The notes beneath the pieces are model-generated. The model worked only from the letters and a program-made list of their open reading frames with translations, was not told the origin of the DNA and made no database searches. Position numbers and translations under genes: made by a program. This document shows, one piece after another, positions 1 through 9,250 of a stretch of DNA of 64,000 nt (position 1 is the stretch's first letter; the number at the start of each line of letters is the position of its first letter). Source of the DNA: Flavobacterium endoglycinae (GTDB lineage Bacteria > Bacteroidota > Bacteroidia > Flavobacteriales > Flavobacteriaceae); contig NZ_CP071448.1 in the NCBI RefSeq assembly GCF_017352115.1, positions 682,001 through 746,000 on the forward strand. Reading direction: 5' to 3'.

Positions 1-1948
1 CTTCACCATTTGGATTATGTGAGAAATAAACAACTTGTGAACCGTTTGTTCCATTTGTTAAATCATACGCTTTATCACGAGTGACTCCAGTAACATTAAA
101 GCGTTTTATATAGGATGGTCCTGATTTTCCATCACGATAAATCATGTTGTAAATGGTACGTTTATCACCTTTATCGAACACGGCGACGTGAATAATATCT
201 TTTCCAACAAATGTTTTGGAATCAACTTTGGTAATCATCATTTTACCGTCGCGCAAAAACACAATTACATCATCAATATCAGAACAATCGGCTACATATT
301 CGTCTTTCTTTAAGCTTGTTCCAACGAAGCCTTCTTCGCGGTTTACGTATAGTTTTGTGTTACGTAAAACTACTTTTGTAGCCTCAACGTTATCAAAAAC
401 ACGAAGTTCTGTCTGACGCTGACGCCCTTTTCCGTATTTCTCTTTTAATTTGGTAAAATAAGAAATAGCAAAATCAGTCAGATGTTCCAAATTGTATTCT
501 ACCTCTTTCATTTCTTCTTCAAGCTTCGAAATCAATTCGTCTGCCTTATCAGAATCGAAACGAGTAATACGAATCATCGGAATTTGAGTCAAACGCTGTA
601 AATCATCATCGTTGATTTCTCTAACAAATGACTTTTTGAAAGGCTCAAATCTGTCATACAAGTATTTGTATAATGATTCTCTGTCTCCATATAATTTGAA
701 ATCAATGTACATTTCTTCACGAATGAAGATTTTCTCCAAAGTAGAAAAATGCCATTTATTTTTTAATTCTTCTAATTGAATTTCAAGTTCCTGCTTAAGT
801 AAATCAACCGTTCTTTCTGTCGAAATTTTCAACATTTGAGAAACTCCAATAAACAACGGTTTGTTATCTTCAATAACACAACCTAAAGGCGCTATAGAAG
901 TTTCACAAGCTGTGAACGCAAATAAAGCATCGATTGTTTTATCTGGCGAAACACCTGGGAAAAGGTGAATTAAAATTTCAACATCGGCAGCGGTATTGTC
1001 TTCAATTTTCTTGATTTTGATTTTACCTTTTTCATTGGCTTTCAAAATACTATCAATCAAACTAGAAGTATTGGTCGAAAACGGAATCTGTGTAATTACC
1101 AATGTATTTTTGTCTAACTGCGAAATTTTAGCTCGCACGCGTACACGTCCGCCACGCATTCCGTCGTTATAATTTGAAACGTCGGCTATACCAGCAGTCA
1201 TAAAATCAGGATAAAGCGTAAACGGTTTTCCTTTTAAAATTTTAATCGAAGCGTCAATTAATTCGTTAAAATTATGCGGCAAAACTTTTGTTGATAGACC
1301 TACCGCAATACCTTCTGCTCCCTGCGCCAAAAGCAAAGGGAATTTTACTGGAAGATTAATAGGTTCTGCTTTCCTACCATCGTACGATAATCCCCATTCT
1401 GTAATTTTTGGAGAGTACAGAACCTCCAAAGCAAATTTAGATAAACGTGCCTCGATATAACGGGGAGCGGCCGCACCATCACCAGTTAAGATATTTCCCC
1501 AGTTTCCTTGGCAGTCAATCAATAAATCTTTTTGTCCAATCTGCACCATTGCATCACCAATACTCGCATCTCCGTGTGGGTGATACTGCATAGTGTGTCC
1601 TACTACATTGGCAACTTTATTATAACGACCATCATCCAACTCTTTTAATGAGTGCATAATACGACGCTGAACAGGCTTGAATCCGTCTTCGATAGCAGGA
1701 ACGGCGCGCTCCAGAATTACGTACGAAGCGTAATCCAGGAACCAGTCTTTATACATTCCGGTTACCTTCGTAATAACATCTTCGCCTTCTTCTTCTTGAT
1801 TTTCGTAAAAATGCTGTCCTTCAAAATGTTTAGCATCTACGTCGATAATTTCATCGTCATCTCCATTTTGATTGCCATCAATCTGGTTTTCATCCTGATT
1901 ATTCTCGTCGTCGCTTGGAATCAAGTTGTCGTCTTCTTCGTCTTTCAT
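1..1948 (-). CDS. parC: DNA topoisomerase IV subunit A (partial, runs off left edge)
   Basis: Cleavage/religation subunit of type IIA topoisomerase IV, which decatenates chromosomes together with ParE. The gene is open from the ATG at 1948 to the window edge, so about 649 codons are visible and the C-terminal part is missing. The breakage-reunion core follows residue 60: QRRIMHSL, the HPHGDASI segment, and AAPRYIEARL, whose Tyr is the expected DNA-linking residue. The first 60 residues are an unusual acidic, Asn/Gln-rich extension (starts MKDEEDDNLIPSDDENNQDE). It lies 58 bp downstream of parE on the same strand, so the two are probably co-transcribed. GyrA is the alternative name, but pairing with a short ParE-type B subunit favours ParC. 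Confidence 0.93.
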   Translation of the reverse strand, partial: MKDEEDDNLIPSDDENNQDENQIDGNQNGDDDEIIDVDAKHFEGQHFYENQEEEGEDVITKVTGMYKDWFLDYASYVILERAVPAIEDGFKPVQRRIMHSLKELDDGRYNKVANVVGHTMQYHPHGDASIGDAMVQIGQKDLLIDCQGNWGNILTGDGAAAPRYIEARLSKFALEVLYSPKITEWGLSYDGRKAEPINLPVKFPLLLAQGAEGIAVGLSTKVLPHNFNELIDASIKILKGKPFTLYPDFMTAGIADVSNYNDGMRGGRVRVRAKISQLDKNTLVITQIPFSTNTSSLIDSILKANEKGKIKIKKIEDNTAADVEILIHLFPGVSPDKTIDALFAFTACETSIAPLGCVIEDNKPLFIGVSQMLKISTERTVDLLKQELEIQLEELKNKWHFSTLEKIFIREEMYIDFKLYGDRESLYKYLYDRFEPFKKSFVREINDDDLQRLTQIPMIRITRFDSDKADELISKLEEEMKEVEYNLEHLTDFAISYFTKLKEKYGKGRQRQTELRVFDNVEATKVVLRNTKLYVNREEGFVGTSLKKDEYVADCSDIDDVIVFLRDGKMMITKVDSKTFVGKDIIHVAVFDKGDKRTIYNMIYRDGKSGPSYIKRFNVTGVTRDKAYDLTNGTNGSQVVYFSHNPNGE

Positions 1949-2006
1949 TTTTTATGCTGAATTATTTCAGTATTTTTTCAATTTAATTTTAACAGAAGTA
2001 TTTTCT

Positions 2007-3875
2007 TTAAGCTTCCTCAAGCTCATCAATTTCAACCTTCAAATTCTTAATAATAAAATCTTGTCTGTCAGGAGTGTTTTTTCCCATATAGAAAGATAAC
2101 AACTGTTCAATCGAAGTATGTTTATCCATCATAACTGGATCAAGACGGATCGTATCTCCAATAAAGTTTTTGAACTCATCTGGCGAGATCTCTCCCAAAC
2201 CTTTAAATCGGGTAATTTCTGGTTTTGGTTTTAGTTTTTCGATTGCTTCTTTTCTTTCTTCTTCAGAATAACAGTAAATCGTTTCTTTTTTGTTACGAAC
2301 CCTGAAAAGTGGAGTTTGTAAAATATACAAATGTCCTTCTTTGATTAATTCTGGAAAAAACTGCAAAAAGAAAGTAATCAAAAGCAAACGAATGTGCATT
2401 CCGTCGACATCGGCATCGGTTGCGATTACGATGTTATTGTAACGTAATTTTTCTAACCCGTCCTCGATATCCAATGCTGCTTGAAGCAAGTTGAATTCTT
2501 CGTTTTCATACACGATTTTTTTAGACATTCCGTATGAATTCAAAGGCTTACCACGTAAACTGAAAACTGCTTGTGTGTTTACATCACGTGATTTAGTGAT
2601 TGATCCAGAAGCCGAATCTCCCTCGGTAATAAAAAGTGTACTTTCTAAGTTTCTTGGATTTTTGGTATCTGGAAGATGCGCACGGCAGTCTCTTAATTTT
2701 TTATTATGAAGATTGGCCTTTTTAGCACGATCTGTTGCCAGTTTTCTAATTCCTGATAATTCTTTACGCTCGCGTTCTGCCTGAAGAATTTTACGCAATA
2801 AAGCTTCGGCAGTTGCTGGATTTTTATGCAGGTAATTATCTAATTTCGTTTTGATGAAATCATTAACGAAAGTACGAACAGAAACAGCTGGGGTTCCATC
2901 ATCAGATCCCATATCGGTTGAACCTAATTTTGTTTTGGTTTGAGATTCAAAAACTGGTTCCATTACTTTAATGCTAATCGCACTTACAATCGATTTACGA
3001 ACATCTGATGCTTCGAAATTCTTATTGTAAAATTCGCGAATAGTTTTTACAACTGCTTCACGATAAGCCGCTAAGTGCGTTCCTCCCTGTGTTGTATTCT
3101 GACCATTTACGAAAGAGTGATATTCCTCACTGTATTGCGTTTTACTATGCGTTAACGCTACCTCAATATCGTGGTCTTTCAGGTGAATAATTGGATATTC
3201 TAAGTCTTCTTCGTTGATGGTTTCTTCTAACAAATCACGAAGTCCGTTTTCTGAATAGTATTTTTCTCCGTTGAAAATAATCGTCAAACCATTGTTCAAA
3301 TAACAGTAGTTTTTGACCATTTTTATAACATATTCTAAACGGAACTTATAATTTTTGAAAATAGTTTCGTCTGGCGTAAAAGTTACTTTTGTCCCTTTAC
3401 GTTTTGTAGTTTCTATTACGTCTTCTTCTAAAACTAAATTTCCAGCAGAAAATTCAGCTGCTTTTTGTTTCTCTTCACGAACTGATTCTACACGAAAATA
3501 AGTCGAAAGTGCGTTTACCGCTTTTGTTCCGACACCATTCAAACCTACCGATTTCTGGAAAGCTTTAGTATCGTACTTTCCTCCTGTGTTCATTTTCGAA
3601 ACGACATCGACCACTTTTCCCAACGGAATACCACGTCCGTAATCACGAACTGTAACCGTTTTTTCTTTAATACTTACCTCGATAGTTTTCCCTGAGCCCA
3701 TAACGAACTCATCGATACAGTTATCTAAAACCTCTTTTAGAAGAATGTAAATACCATCATCTGGTGCAGATCCGTCTCCAAGTTTTCCGATGTACATTCC
3801 CGGACGCATACGGATATGTTCTTTCCAATCGAGTGACCGAATATTATCTTCGGTATATTGATTTTGCTCTAGCAT
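2007..3875 (-). CDS. parE: DNA topoisomerase IV subunit B
   Basis: ATPase subunit of topoisomerase IV, 622 aa. An N-terminal GHKL ATP-binding domain carries the VLDNCIDE helix (near residue 50), GRGIPLG and [14 protein letters not shown] transducer domain follows, then the TOPRIM domain with EGDSASG (near 425), GKPLN and the metal-binding [13 protein letters not shown]. The C-terminal ITRFKGLGE motif is present. Length fits ParE rather than the longer GyrB. The ATG at 3875 gives the typical N-terminus leading into RMRPGMYIG. parC follows 58 bp downstream. The 162-bp gap to pncB upstream is AT-rich and contains nothing I can name. Confidence 0.95.
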   Translation of the reverse strand: MLEQNQYTEDNIRSLDWKEHIRMRPGMYIGKLGDGSAPDDGIYILLKEVLDNCIDEFVMGSGKTIEVSIKEKTVTVRDYGRGIPLGKVVDVVSKMNTGGKYDTKAFQKSVGLNGVGTKAVNALSTYFRVESVREEKQKAAEFSAGNLVLEEDVIETTKRKGTKVTFTPDETIFKNYKFRLEYVIKMVKNYCYLNNGLTIIFNGEKYYSENGLRDLLEETINEEDLEYPIIHLKDHDIEVALTHSKTQYSEEYHSFVNGQNTTQGGTHLAAYREAVVKTIREFYNKNFEASDVRKSIVSAISIKVMEPVFESQTKTKLGSTDMGSDDGTPAVSVRTFVNDFIKTKLDNYLHKNPATAEALLRKILQAERERKELSGIRKLATDRAKKANLHNKKLRDCRAHLPDTKNPRNLESTLFITEGDSASGSITKSRDVNTQAVFSLRGKPLNSYGMSKKIVYENEEFNLLQAALDIEDGLEKLRYNNIVIATDADVDGMHIRLLLITFFLQFFPELIKEGHLYILQTPLFRVRNKKETIYCYSEEERKEAIEKLKPKPEITRFKGLGEISPDEFKNFIGDTIRLDPVMMDKHTSIEQLLSFYMGKNTPDRQDFIIKNLKVEIDELEEA

Positions 3876-4037
3876 AAATGAATTAAGGATTTTTGGCTAA
3901 TGTACCATTTATCGGTAAAAAATAAAAGCGTATTATTTTTTTGTTACGAATAATAACAGTTTAAGTCTATTTAAATTGATTTTAAAATAAATCGGGGGCT
4001 AAAGATATAAAAAAACTGCTTTTTCAGCAAAAAAATA

Positions 4038-5213
4038 CTATTTGATTCCGAGTACTTGCTTCGCCAGCGCAATCATTTCGGGTGTTCCCGTATTTTTGTT
4101 TTTTTCGTCGGATAATTTTACAACTCCCTGCCAATGTGTACTATCAGGTTTTGTATCTGTTAATTTTATGACCATGTTCATGGAAGGCAATCCTACATCA
4201 TTTGTAAAATTAGTTCCTATTCCGAAAGACATTTTTATTTTGTCTTCACAGAAATCAGAAATGATTTTAACTTTGTCATAATTAAGCGAATCCGAGAAAA
4301 CAATTGCTTTCGATTTTGGATCGATTCCCATTTTGGCGTAGTGGGAAATTACTTTTTGAGCAAATTCTACAGGATCGCCGCTGTCATGTCTAACGCCATC
4401 AAAAAGTTTGGAATATTTTTTATCAAATTGATTAAAAAATATGTCGGTTGTATACGTATCTGTTAACGCAATTCCGAGATCTCCACCATACACCTGTGTC
4501 CAATGTTCAAGGCTCATTGAATTGGCCATTTTAAAACCATATTGCGCGGCATGAAACATAAACCATTCATGCGCATGCGTTCCTAAAGGTCTTCTATTAT
4601 TGACCATCGCAAAATGCACGTTACTGGTTCCTATAAAGCTTTGTCCGCCGTAGGTTCTCAGCGTTTCATTAATTAAATTATGAACATCGTATGAATGACG
4701 ACGTCTGGTACCAAATTCTAAAACCGAAACTCCGAGTGTATTGTAATTATCGATTTTTTCTTTGGTCAGATTTTTTATAGCTTCATCATTTAAACGAATT
4801 AAATGGCTGGCTTTATAAAAAAGTTCCGAAATTAACGCCATAAGAGGCACTTCCCATAAAATTGTTCGGTACCAAAATCCTTCAACAGTAACGTTAATTT
4901 CTGAACCTTCTTGACTTATTTGCACTTCTGAAGGATCAAAGCTATATCCCTGAAGAAAATCCAGATAAGTTGGATCAAGATAAGGACAGTAATGTGCTAG
5001 ATAATTTTTTTCGTCTTTGGTAAGTTTCAAATCTGCCATCGCATCGACTGAACGACGAAGTAAATCTGCAAAACCAGCTGGAAAAATATGTTTTCCACGG
5101 TTTATAAATCCGTAACGGACTTTAGCCTTTGGAAAAAGTTTTATTACAGCATGCTGCATTGTAAATTTGTAGAAATCATTATCTAAAATCGATTTCAAAA
5201 AAGTAGTTTCCAT
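4038..5213 (-). CDS. pncB: nicotinate phosphoribosyltransferase
   Basis: First enzyme of the Preiss-Handler NAD salvage route: nicotinate plus PRPP and ATP gives nicotinate mononucleotide. The 391 aa match the bacterial PncB length. Family landmarks are the N-terminal LDNDFYKFTMQHAV, the GTRRRHSYDVHNL segment, the THAHEWFMFH segment with the His region that becomes phosphorylated in this family, and the phosphoribose-binding HDSGDPVEFA. The start ATG at 5213 leads straight into the conserved N-terminus. It lies upstream of parE on the same strand with a gap of 162 bp, so independent transcription is possible. Cytoplasmic; no oddities seen. Confidence 0.95.
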   Translation of the reverse strand: METTFLKSILDNDFYKFTMQHAVIKLFPKAKVRYGFINRGKHIFPAGFADLLRRSVDAMADLKLTKDEKNYLAHYCPYLDPTYLDFLQGYSFDPSEVQISQEGSEINVTVEGFWYRTILWEVPLMALISELFYKASHLIRLNDEAIKNLTKEKIDNYNTLGVSVLEFGTRRRHSYDVHNLINETLRTYGGQSFIGTSNVHFAMVNNRRPLGTHAHEWFMFHAAQYGFKMANSMSLEHWTQVYGGDLGIALTDTYTTDIFFNQFDKKYSKLFDGVRHDSGDPVEFAQKVISHYAKMGIDPKSKAIVFSDSLNYDKVKIISDFCEDKIKMSFGIGTNFTNDVGLPSMNMVIKLTDTKPDSTHWQGVVKLSDEKNKNTGTPEMIALAKQVLGIK

Positions 5214-5292
5214 GGCAATAAATTCGAATCATTTACTGCTAAGGTACGGTAAATTAAGGAAAGATGAAAATCTTACAATACAGAATAGGAAT

Positions 5293-6273
5293 CTATTTAT
5301 GAACTATTTTAAACGAAACAATGCTATTGGTATTTACAAAAATAGTAATGTAATCTCCCAAATTATTATCGGCAAGAATTTGAAATTCCAAGCTGCCTCT
5401 TTTCTCTTTCGGGTTTTGAACTTTAACGGGCTGATTCCTTTTATTTAAATAGAAAACCTGATCTGATTTAGAAATGTTTTTGATTTCGACCGTAATTTTA
5501 TCGCCACTTTTTACTTCCAGTATTCCTGAATCTGGGGATTTAATTTTATTATCATTTTCTATAGTCTTATTGTAAATCAGCGGACCATTTAAAAAATCAT
5601 CTTTACTTATTCTATTTCCTAAATAAGTACCGGAATCTGGATAGTGTTTTGCGAAAAAATAATCTGGATCAGTATCAAAGTAAACTGGATTAAAATCATT
5701 TACCATTCGTCCTTTGCTGCTGTCATAATATCCTTGTCCCCAAGTTACATCAATCAATCGCCATTTTTTATCAATTAAAACAATATTCCAAGCGTGGTTT
5801 GAAGATGTATTTTTTCTGCCGATATCTGCCAATCGGGTCTTAGAATCCCCTCTTATTATTTCACATTCAATTCCGACTAATTCTGCCAAATGCTGATACA
5901 AAGCCGTGAATCCTTCGCAGACTGCTTTTTGTGATTTGAAAGCTTTCTGAATCAGGTTGTCATTGAGCTGTTTCAGTTTTCGTTGTTTTTCAGCTTCTGT
6001 TGAATAACTAAATCCTTGTATTTTAGGTGGATTTAGAAATGCATTATAATCGTATTTAATATTTAAGGCGATCCAGCTGTAAACAGCGCGTGCTTTGTCA
6101 TAGTCAGAACTAAAATCTTTATTGATTTTGTCTGCTAATTTTTCTGTGCTGGCAAAACTTTTAGAATATTTTGCAACAATTTTATCGACTTCAGTTAGCT
6201 TTTGCGCTAAAGCGGAATTCAAAAAAATTATGTTGAAAAAAAGGAATATAAAAGCAATCTTTTTTATGGGCAT
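5293..6273 (-). CDS. secreted transglutaminase-fold protein
   Basis: A 326-aa protein with an N-terminal signal peptide (hydrophobic run ending SALAQ). The centre is a transglutaminase/protease-like fold with a plausible triad: Cys in KAVCEGFTALY, His in SNHAWNIV and Asp in LIDVTWGQGYYD. About 90 residues of beta-rich sequence follow. Bacterial members of this superfamily are usually peptidases or peptide cross-linkers acting in the periplasm; the substrate here cannot be told from sequence. It starts 4 bp after the FMN reductase gene and is probably the last gene of a three-gene operon with the BrkB-like protein. Confidence 0.8.
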   Translation of the reverse strand: MPIKKIAFIFLFFNIIFLNSALAQKLTEVDKIVAKYSKSFASTEKLADKINKDFSSDYDKARAVYSWIALNIKYDYNAFLNPPKIQGFSYSTEAEKQRKLKQLNDNLIQKAFKSQKAVCEGFTALYQHLAELVGIECEIIRGDSKTRLADIGRKNTSSNHAWNIVLIDKKWRLIDVTWGQGYYDSSKGRMVNDFNPVYFDTDPDYFFAKHYPDSGTYLGNRISKDDFLNGPLIYNKTIENDNKIKSPDSGILEVKSGDKITVEIKNISKSDQVFYLNKRNQPVKVQNPKEKRGSLEFQILADNNLGDYITIFVNTNSIVSFKIVHK

Positions 6274-6277
6274 TGAT

Positions 6278-6802
6278 TTAAAAACTTGATTTGATAATTT
6301 CTTTTAATTGTTGATCCAATTCAGGATTTGATATTTTATTTTCCTGTAAATCAAAATTCGCGCCAAAAGCTGGTAATGAGAAAGTTCCTTTAATTTCGGC
6401 ACCATAACGCGGGAAAAGATTTTGAGCGATTCCTAAAACTGATGCACCGCCTCTGCCTCCAGGAGAAGTTGCTAATAATAACATTGGTTTATGCTGAAAA
6501 ACATCTTTTTCAATTCGCGAACTCCAGTCGAAAACATTTTTGAAAGCAACAGAATAATTCCCGTTGTTTTCAGCCATTGAAACTACCAGAATATCAGCTT
6601 CTTTCAGTTTATTCAAAAAAGCTTGAGCGATTTGATGCTGTCCTACTTCTTTTTCTAAATCAACACTGAATAGCGGCATGGCATAATCGTTTAAATCTAA
6701 AACTTCAACATCGGCATTTTCAAATAAACTTGATGCATAAGTTGCTAAACGTTTATTAATTGACTGTGTACTGTTGCTTCCTCCAAAGGCTATAATTTTC
6801 AT
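6278..6802 (-). CDS. NADPH-dependent FMN reductase family protein
   Basis: A 174-aa flavodoxin-fold oxidoreductase. The phosphate-binding loop of the bound FMN is GGSNSTQSINKRL at the extreme N-terminus, and the second flavin loop is MAENNGNYS near residue 80. A LLLATSPGGRGG segment matches the third loop of azoreductase/ArsH/SsuE-like enzymes. Members reduce FMN, quinones or azo compounds with NAD(P)H. Its ATG overlaps the end of the BrkB-like gene by 4 bp (ATGA), and the transglutaminase-fold gene follows after 4 bp, so translational coupling is likely. Substrate unknown. Confidence 0.85.
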   Translation of the reverse strand: MKIIAFGGSNSTQSINKRLATYASSLFENADVEVLDLNDYAMPLFSVDLEKEVGQHQIAQAFLNKLKEADILVVSMAENNGNYSVAFKNVFDWSSRIEKDVFQHKPMLLLATSPGGRGGASVLGIAQNLFPRYGAEIKGTFSLPAFGANFDLQENKISNPELDQQLKEIIKSSF

Positions 6803-7758
6803 ATTTTCTCGTTTGTTAATCTTTGTTGTGTGGATTCTTGGGTTACATCTTCGATTTCGTAAACTTCTTTTGCAATCTCTACAGAATATTCATTTGGATA
6901 AATTTTTCCTCCATATGATTTTGCATAGACTTTTGTAAATTCTGCTCCAAAGTAAAGAATTATTGCGGAATAATAAACCCAAACTAAAATAATGATTACA
7001 GATCCTGCAGCCCCATAAACTGAAGCTACTGTAGAACTACCCAAATAGAATCCAATGGCAAATTTACCAATCATAAATAGTACTGCGGTTACACTCGATC
7101 CAATAATAGCATCTTTCCATTTAATTTTTCCGTCAGGTAAAGTTCTGAAGATTATGGTAAATAAAAGGGTTATACTAGCCAGCACAATAACTATATTAAC
7201 TACATAAAATAAATAAACGGTACTTTCTGGAAAATATATTTTTAAACGCGCACTCACTAAATCTAATACTGTATTAATAAACAAACTGACGATCATTAAA
7301 AAACCTACAGATGCAATCATAGAAAATGACATTAATCTGTTTTGTATAAATTTTCTAACTCCTTTATCAGGCTTCGCACGAAGTCCCCAAATGTAATTTA
7401 TAGAACTCTGAATTTCTGCAAAAACTCCCGAGGCACCAATTAACAACATTACAATTCCAAATACAGTTGCAAAAACATTATTTCCAGACAATTGCACATT
7501 CTTTATTGCTTCTTGAATTTGCGTTGCTGCACCATTGCCTACCAAACCATTTATTTGTCCGTAGAGCTGTCCTGTAACAGCTTCTTCACCAAAGAAAAAA
7601 CCACAGATTGTTATGATAATAATTAATAAAGGCGGAAGTGCAAATATGGTATAATACGATAATGCTGCACTTAGTTTGATGGCATTGTCATCATTAAACT
7701 CTAAAAATGTATTCTTTAGTAGAAACCATGTTTTTGAAAAGATATTTTTGGATTTCAT
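6799..7758 (-). CDS. YihY/BrkB family inner-membrane protein
   Basis: A polytopic membrane protein of the YihY/virulence factor BrkB family (once misnamed RNase BN). The N-terminus holds the family signature KLSAALSYYTIFALPPLLII, followed by about five further membrane helices and a conserved LPDGKIKW loop. The acidic C-terminal tail is cytoplasmic. The function of the family is not established. An upstream in-frame TTG at 7785 would add nine residues; I prefer the ATG at 7758 because family proteins begin close to the first helix. It is the first gene of the operon continuing into the FMN reductase with a 4-bp overlap. Confidence 0.88.
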   Translation of the reverse strand: MKSKNIFSKTWFLLKNTFLEFNDDNAIKLSAALSYYTIFALPPLLIIIITICGFFFGEEAVTGQLYGQINGLVGNGAATQIQEAIKNVQLSGNNVFATVFGIVMLLIGASGVFAEIQSSINYIWGLRAKPDKGVRKFIQNRLMSFSMIASVGFLMIVSLFINTVLDLVSARLKIYFPESTVYLFYVVNIVIVLASITLLFTIIFRTLPDGKIKWKDAIIGSSVTAVLFMIGKFAIGFYLGSSTVASVYGAAGSVIIILVWVYYSAIILYFGAEFTKVYAKSYGGKIYPNEYSVEIAKEVYEIEDVTQESTQQRLTNEKI

Positions 7759-7858
7759 TTTGCTGATTTTTTGATATACTCTCAAATTTAAGCAATAATC
7801 AAAAAAACGGTATTCTTGGATTTTATTCAGATTTTACATTTTTTTCATGTCAAACTTA

Positions 7859-8014
7859 TATAGCCCCTACGGGACAAATTTAATTGCGTAAAAATCTTTT
7901 CTACCGATATTATACTCCTGACGGAGTTTTTTTCAATGAATTATATATCTCGCTAGAGATTTTATTTTGGTAACAACTAAAAATCTCATGGTTTTAATGT
8001 TCCGTAGGAACTAT
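7859..8014. repeat. cluster of four mini-hairpins
   Basis: Between two minus-strand genes sit four short palindromes: CCC-TAC-GGG (7865-7873), ACTCC-TGAC-GGAGT (7914-7927), ATCTC-GCTA-GAGAT (7947-7960) and GTTCC-GTA-GGAAC (7999-8011). Stems are 3 to 5 bp and loops 3 to 4 bases, and the loops tend to contain TA. The spacers are AT-rich. They look like members of a dispersed flavobacterial hairpin repeat, which is from memory and not checked. They could also act in the 3' end of the DUF2459 transcript. Confidence 0.7.
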
Positions 8015-8029
8015 ACTTGGTTGACCATA

Positions 8030-8707
8030 CTATTTATAATGACAAAAAATCCCTTTATCATAAACCGTCCACAAACTTGCTTTTTGGTTTGCCGCCTTTA
8101 ACGCATTGTTTGCCCAGGTATTGCAAGTATAAAAAAGACTGTAACTTCCTTTGGCTTCATAAAAAGCATCTTTCATTCCGTAGCTATGGCCTTCAATCCA
8201 TTGTGGATGAACAGGATCACTGAAACTATCCGAAATATAATTAACCAAACTCTGATAGTTTTCTTTTGAAATCAAGATTCGTTTACAATCTTCGCCCTCT
8301 TTCAACTGTTTAAAAAATGTAGTGTGCATTGCCGAAGAACTCACACCAAAAGCCGCTTTTAAGGCGGTGCTTGCTTTTAAGTCCGACCATTCCGGCGTGT
8401 CTAAGTAAAAACCTTTATCACCCCAGCCAAAAGCGATATAATTCATTAAAGAATCTTTTGATTTGGTTTGATTGAACTGGATTTCATTTCGCCAGTCTTT
8501 GATTTCGTTTTTAATAGGAACTACAACATCAGTATGAACTCCATTGGAAAGAATGTAAATAGGAACCGCATTTTCTTCTTCCACTTTTGCAATATCTGAA
8601 TTGACTGTTATTTTTGAAATAAGTAAAACTGATGTAACATAAAGAGCAAGGAAAGTGAAAATTCCGAATAAAGTCCAGCCCAGAAATTTGAAAGATTTTT
8701 TTAACAT
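8030..8707 (-). CDS. DUF2459 / TIGR02117 family protein
   Basis: A 225-aa protein with one N-terminal membrane helix (about residues 8-30) and a periplasmic domain. Family landmarks are the strand-loop LSNGVHTDVVVP, the FGWGDKGFYLDTP motif and the C-terminal YTCNTWANNAL, whose conserved Cys and His residues suggest a papain-like (NlpC-type) fold. TIGR02117 proteins were first noted near urease genes, but no urease genes are here. Function unknown; a periplasmic hydrolase is possible, by inference only. It stands alone between the hairpin cluster and a 543-bp gap full of repeats. Confidence 0.8.
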   Translation of the reverse strand: MLKKSFKFLGWTLFGIFTFLALYVTSVLLISKITVNSDIAKVEEENAVPIYILSNGVHTDVVVPIKNEIKDWRNEIQFNQTKSKDSLMNYIAFGWGDKGFYLDTPEWSDLKASTALKAAFGVSSSAMHTTFFKQLKEGEDCKRILISKENYQSLVNYISDSFSDPVHPQWIEGHSYGMKDAFYEAKGSYSLFYTCNTWANNALKAANQKASLWTVYDKGIFCHYK

Positions 8708-8808
8708 TTGATTGGTTGATTTTAGATTAGTAATTGGTTAATTTTTCTGTAACCAATTTTTAAGCCAAAAATTTATTTGTTGAAAATAGAATGTGGATTT
8801 TTCTGATT

Positions 8809-8824
8809 CGCTTTCGCGAAAGCG
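8809..8824. repeat. perfect 16-bp palindrome
   Basis: CGCTTTCGCGAAAGCG reads the same on both strands and stands out in a low-GC gap. It could be a protein-binding site or part of a dispersed repeat. No neighbouring gene start is close enough to call it an operator. Confidence 0.6.
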
Positions 8825-8857
8825 CAGATTTACAAGTATTTTTTTCTATTTTTTTAC

Positions 8858-8959
8858 TCTCATTTTTTGTCCTGAGCGAGTCGAAGGACACACGAGAAAC
8901 GCAACAAAGAGAATCGACAATTATTACGTTGGCTTCGACTTCGCTCAGCCTGACAAACT
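8858..8959. repeat. ~103-bp element with inverted arms, copy 1
   Basis: The left arm contains CTGAGCGAGTCGAAG and the right arm CTTCGACTTCGCTCAG, separated by about 50 bases that include GAGAAACGCAACAAAGAGAA. The arms pair over about 15 bp, with one base missing from the left arm. The second copy starts 129 bp further on in the same orientation. Confidence 0.8.
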
Positions 8960-8986
8960 TTGCGTTTATTTGAAAAAATATTTCAT

Positions 8987-9090
8987 CTCATTTTTGTCCT
9001 CCTGAGCGAAGTCGAAGGACACACAAGAAACGCAACTAAGAGAATCGACAATCTTTGCTTGGGCTTCGACTCCGCTCAGCCTGACAAACG
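8987..9090. repeat. ~103-bp element with inverted arms, copy 2
   Basis: A direct repeat of 8858-8959, with roughly nine in ten bases identical by eye. The left arm CTGAGCGAAGTCGAAG is complete here, and the right arm reads CTTCGACTCCGCTCAG with one mismatch to the left. The internal spacer is conserved between copies apart from a variable stretch around 9051-9060. Confidence 0.8.
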
Positions 9091-9126
9091 ATGACTTTTG
9101 TCTAATTTCTTTCTTCTTTCCTCTTT

Positions 9127-9231
9127 CCCCTTTCCCCTTTCCCCTTTCTCCTATTTTCTAAAACAAAAAACTGCCGAATTTCTCCAGCAGTTTTTTCTAT
9201 TCTCTTTATTCTTTATTCTTTATTCTTTATT
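9127..9231. repeat. short heptamer tandem repeats around the ychF terminator
   Basis: Three tandem CCCCTTT units (9127-9147) and four tandem CTTTATT units (9204-9231) flank the terminator hairpin at 9165-9196. Both have an exact 7-base period, like several other gaps in the window. Confidence 0.75.
9165..9196 (-). terminator. terminator downstream of ychF
   Basis: AAAAAACTGC (9165-9174) pairs with GCAGTTTTTT (9187-9196) over a 12-base loop. On the minus strand the hairpin ends in a T run, about 55 bp after the ychF stop. Confidence 0.7.
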
Positions 9232-9250
9232 CTATTCTCTAAAAAAAAGA

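Larger units (their letters stand above)
8708..9250. other. 543-bp intergenic region filled with repeats
   Basis: No convincing gene. The region holds, in order, a perfect 16-bp palindrome, two copies of a ~103-bp element with inverted arms, three copies of a CCCCTTT heptamer, a terminator for ychF and four copies of a CTTTATT heptamer. Open frames reading through it are made of repeat sequence only. Each element is listed separately. Confidence 0.8.

Noticed and set aside
8793..9005. Open frames through the 8.7-9.2 kb gap
   Set aside because: They run across the two 103-bp repeat copies and simple sequence, with no conserved features.
8858..9090. Insertion sequence
   Set aside because: No transposase gene or target-site duplication is visible; only short inverted-arm elements are present.
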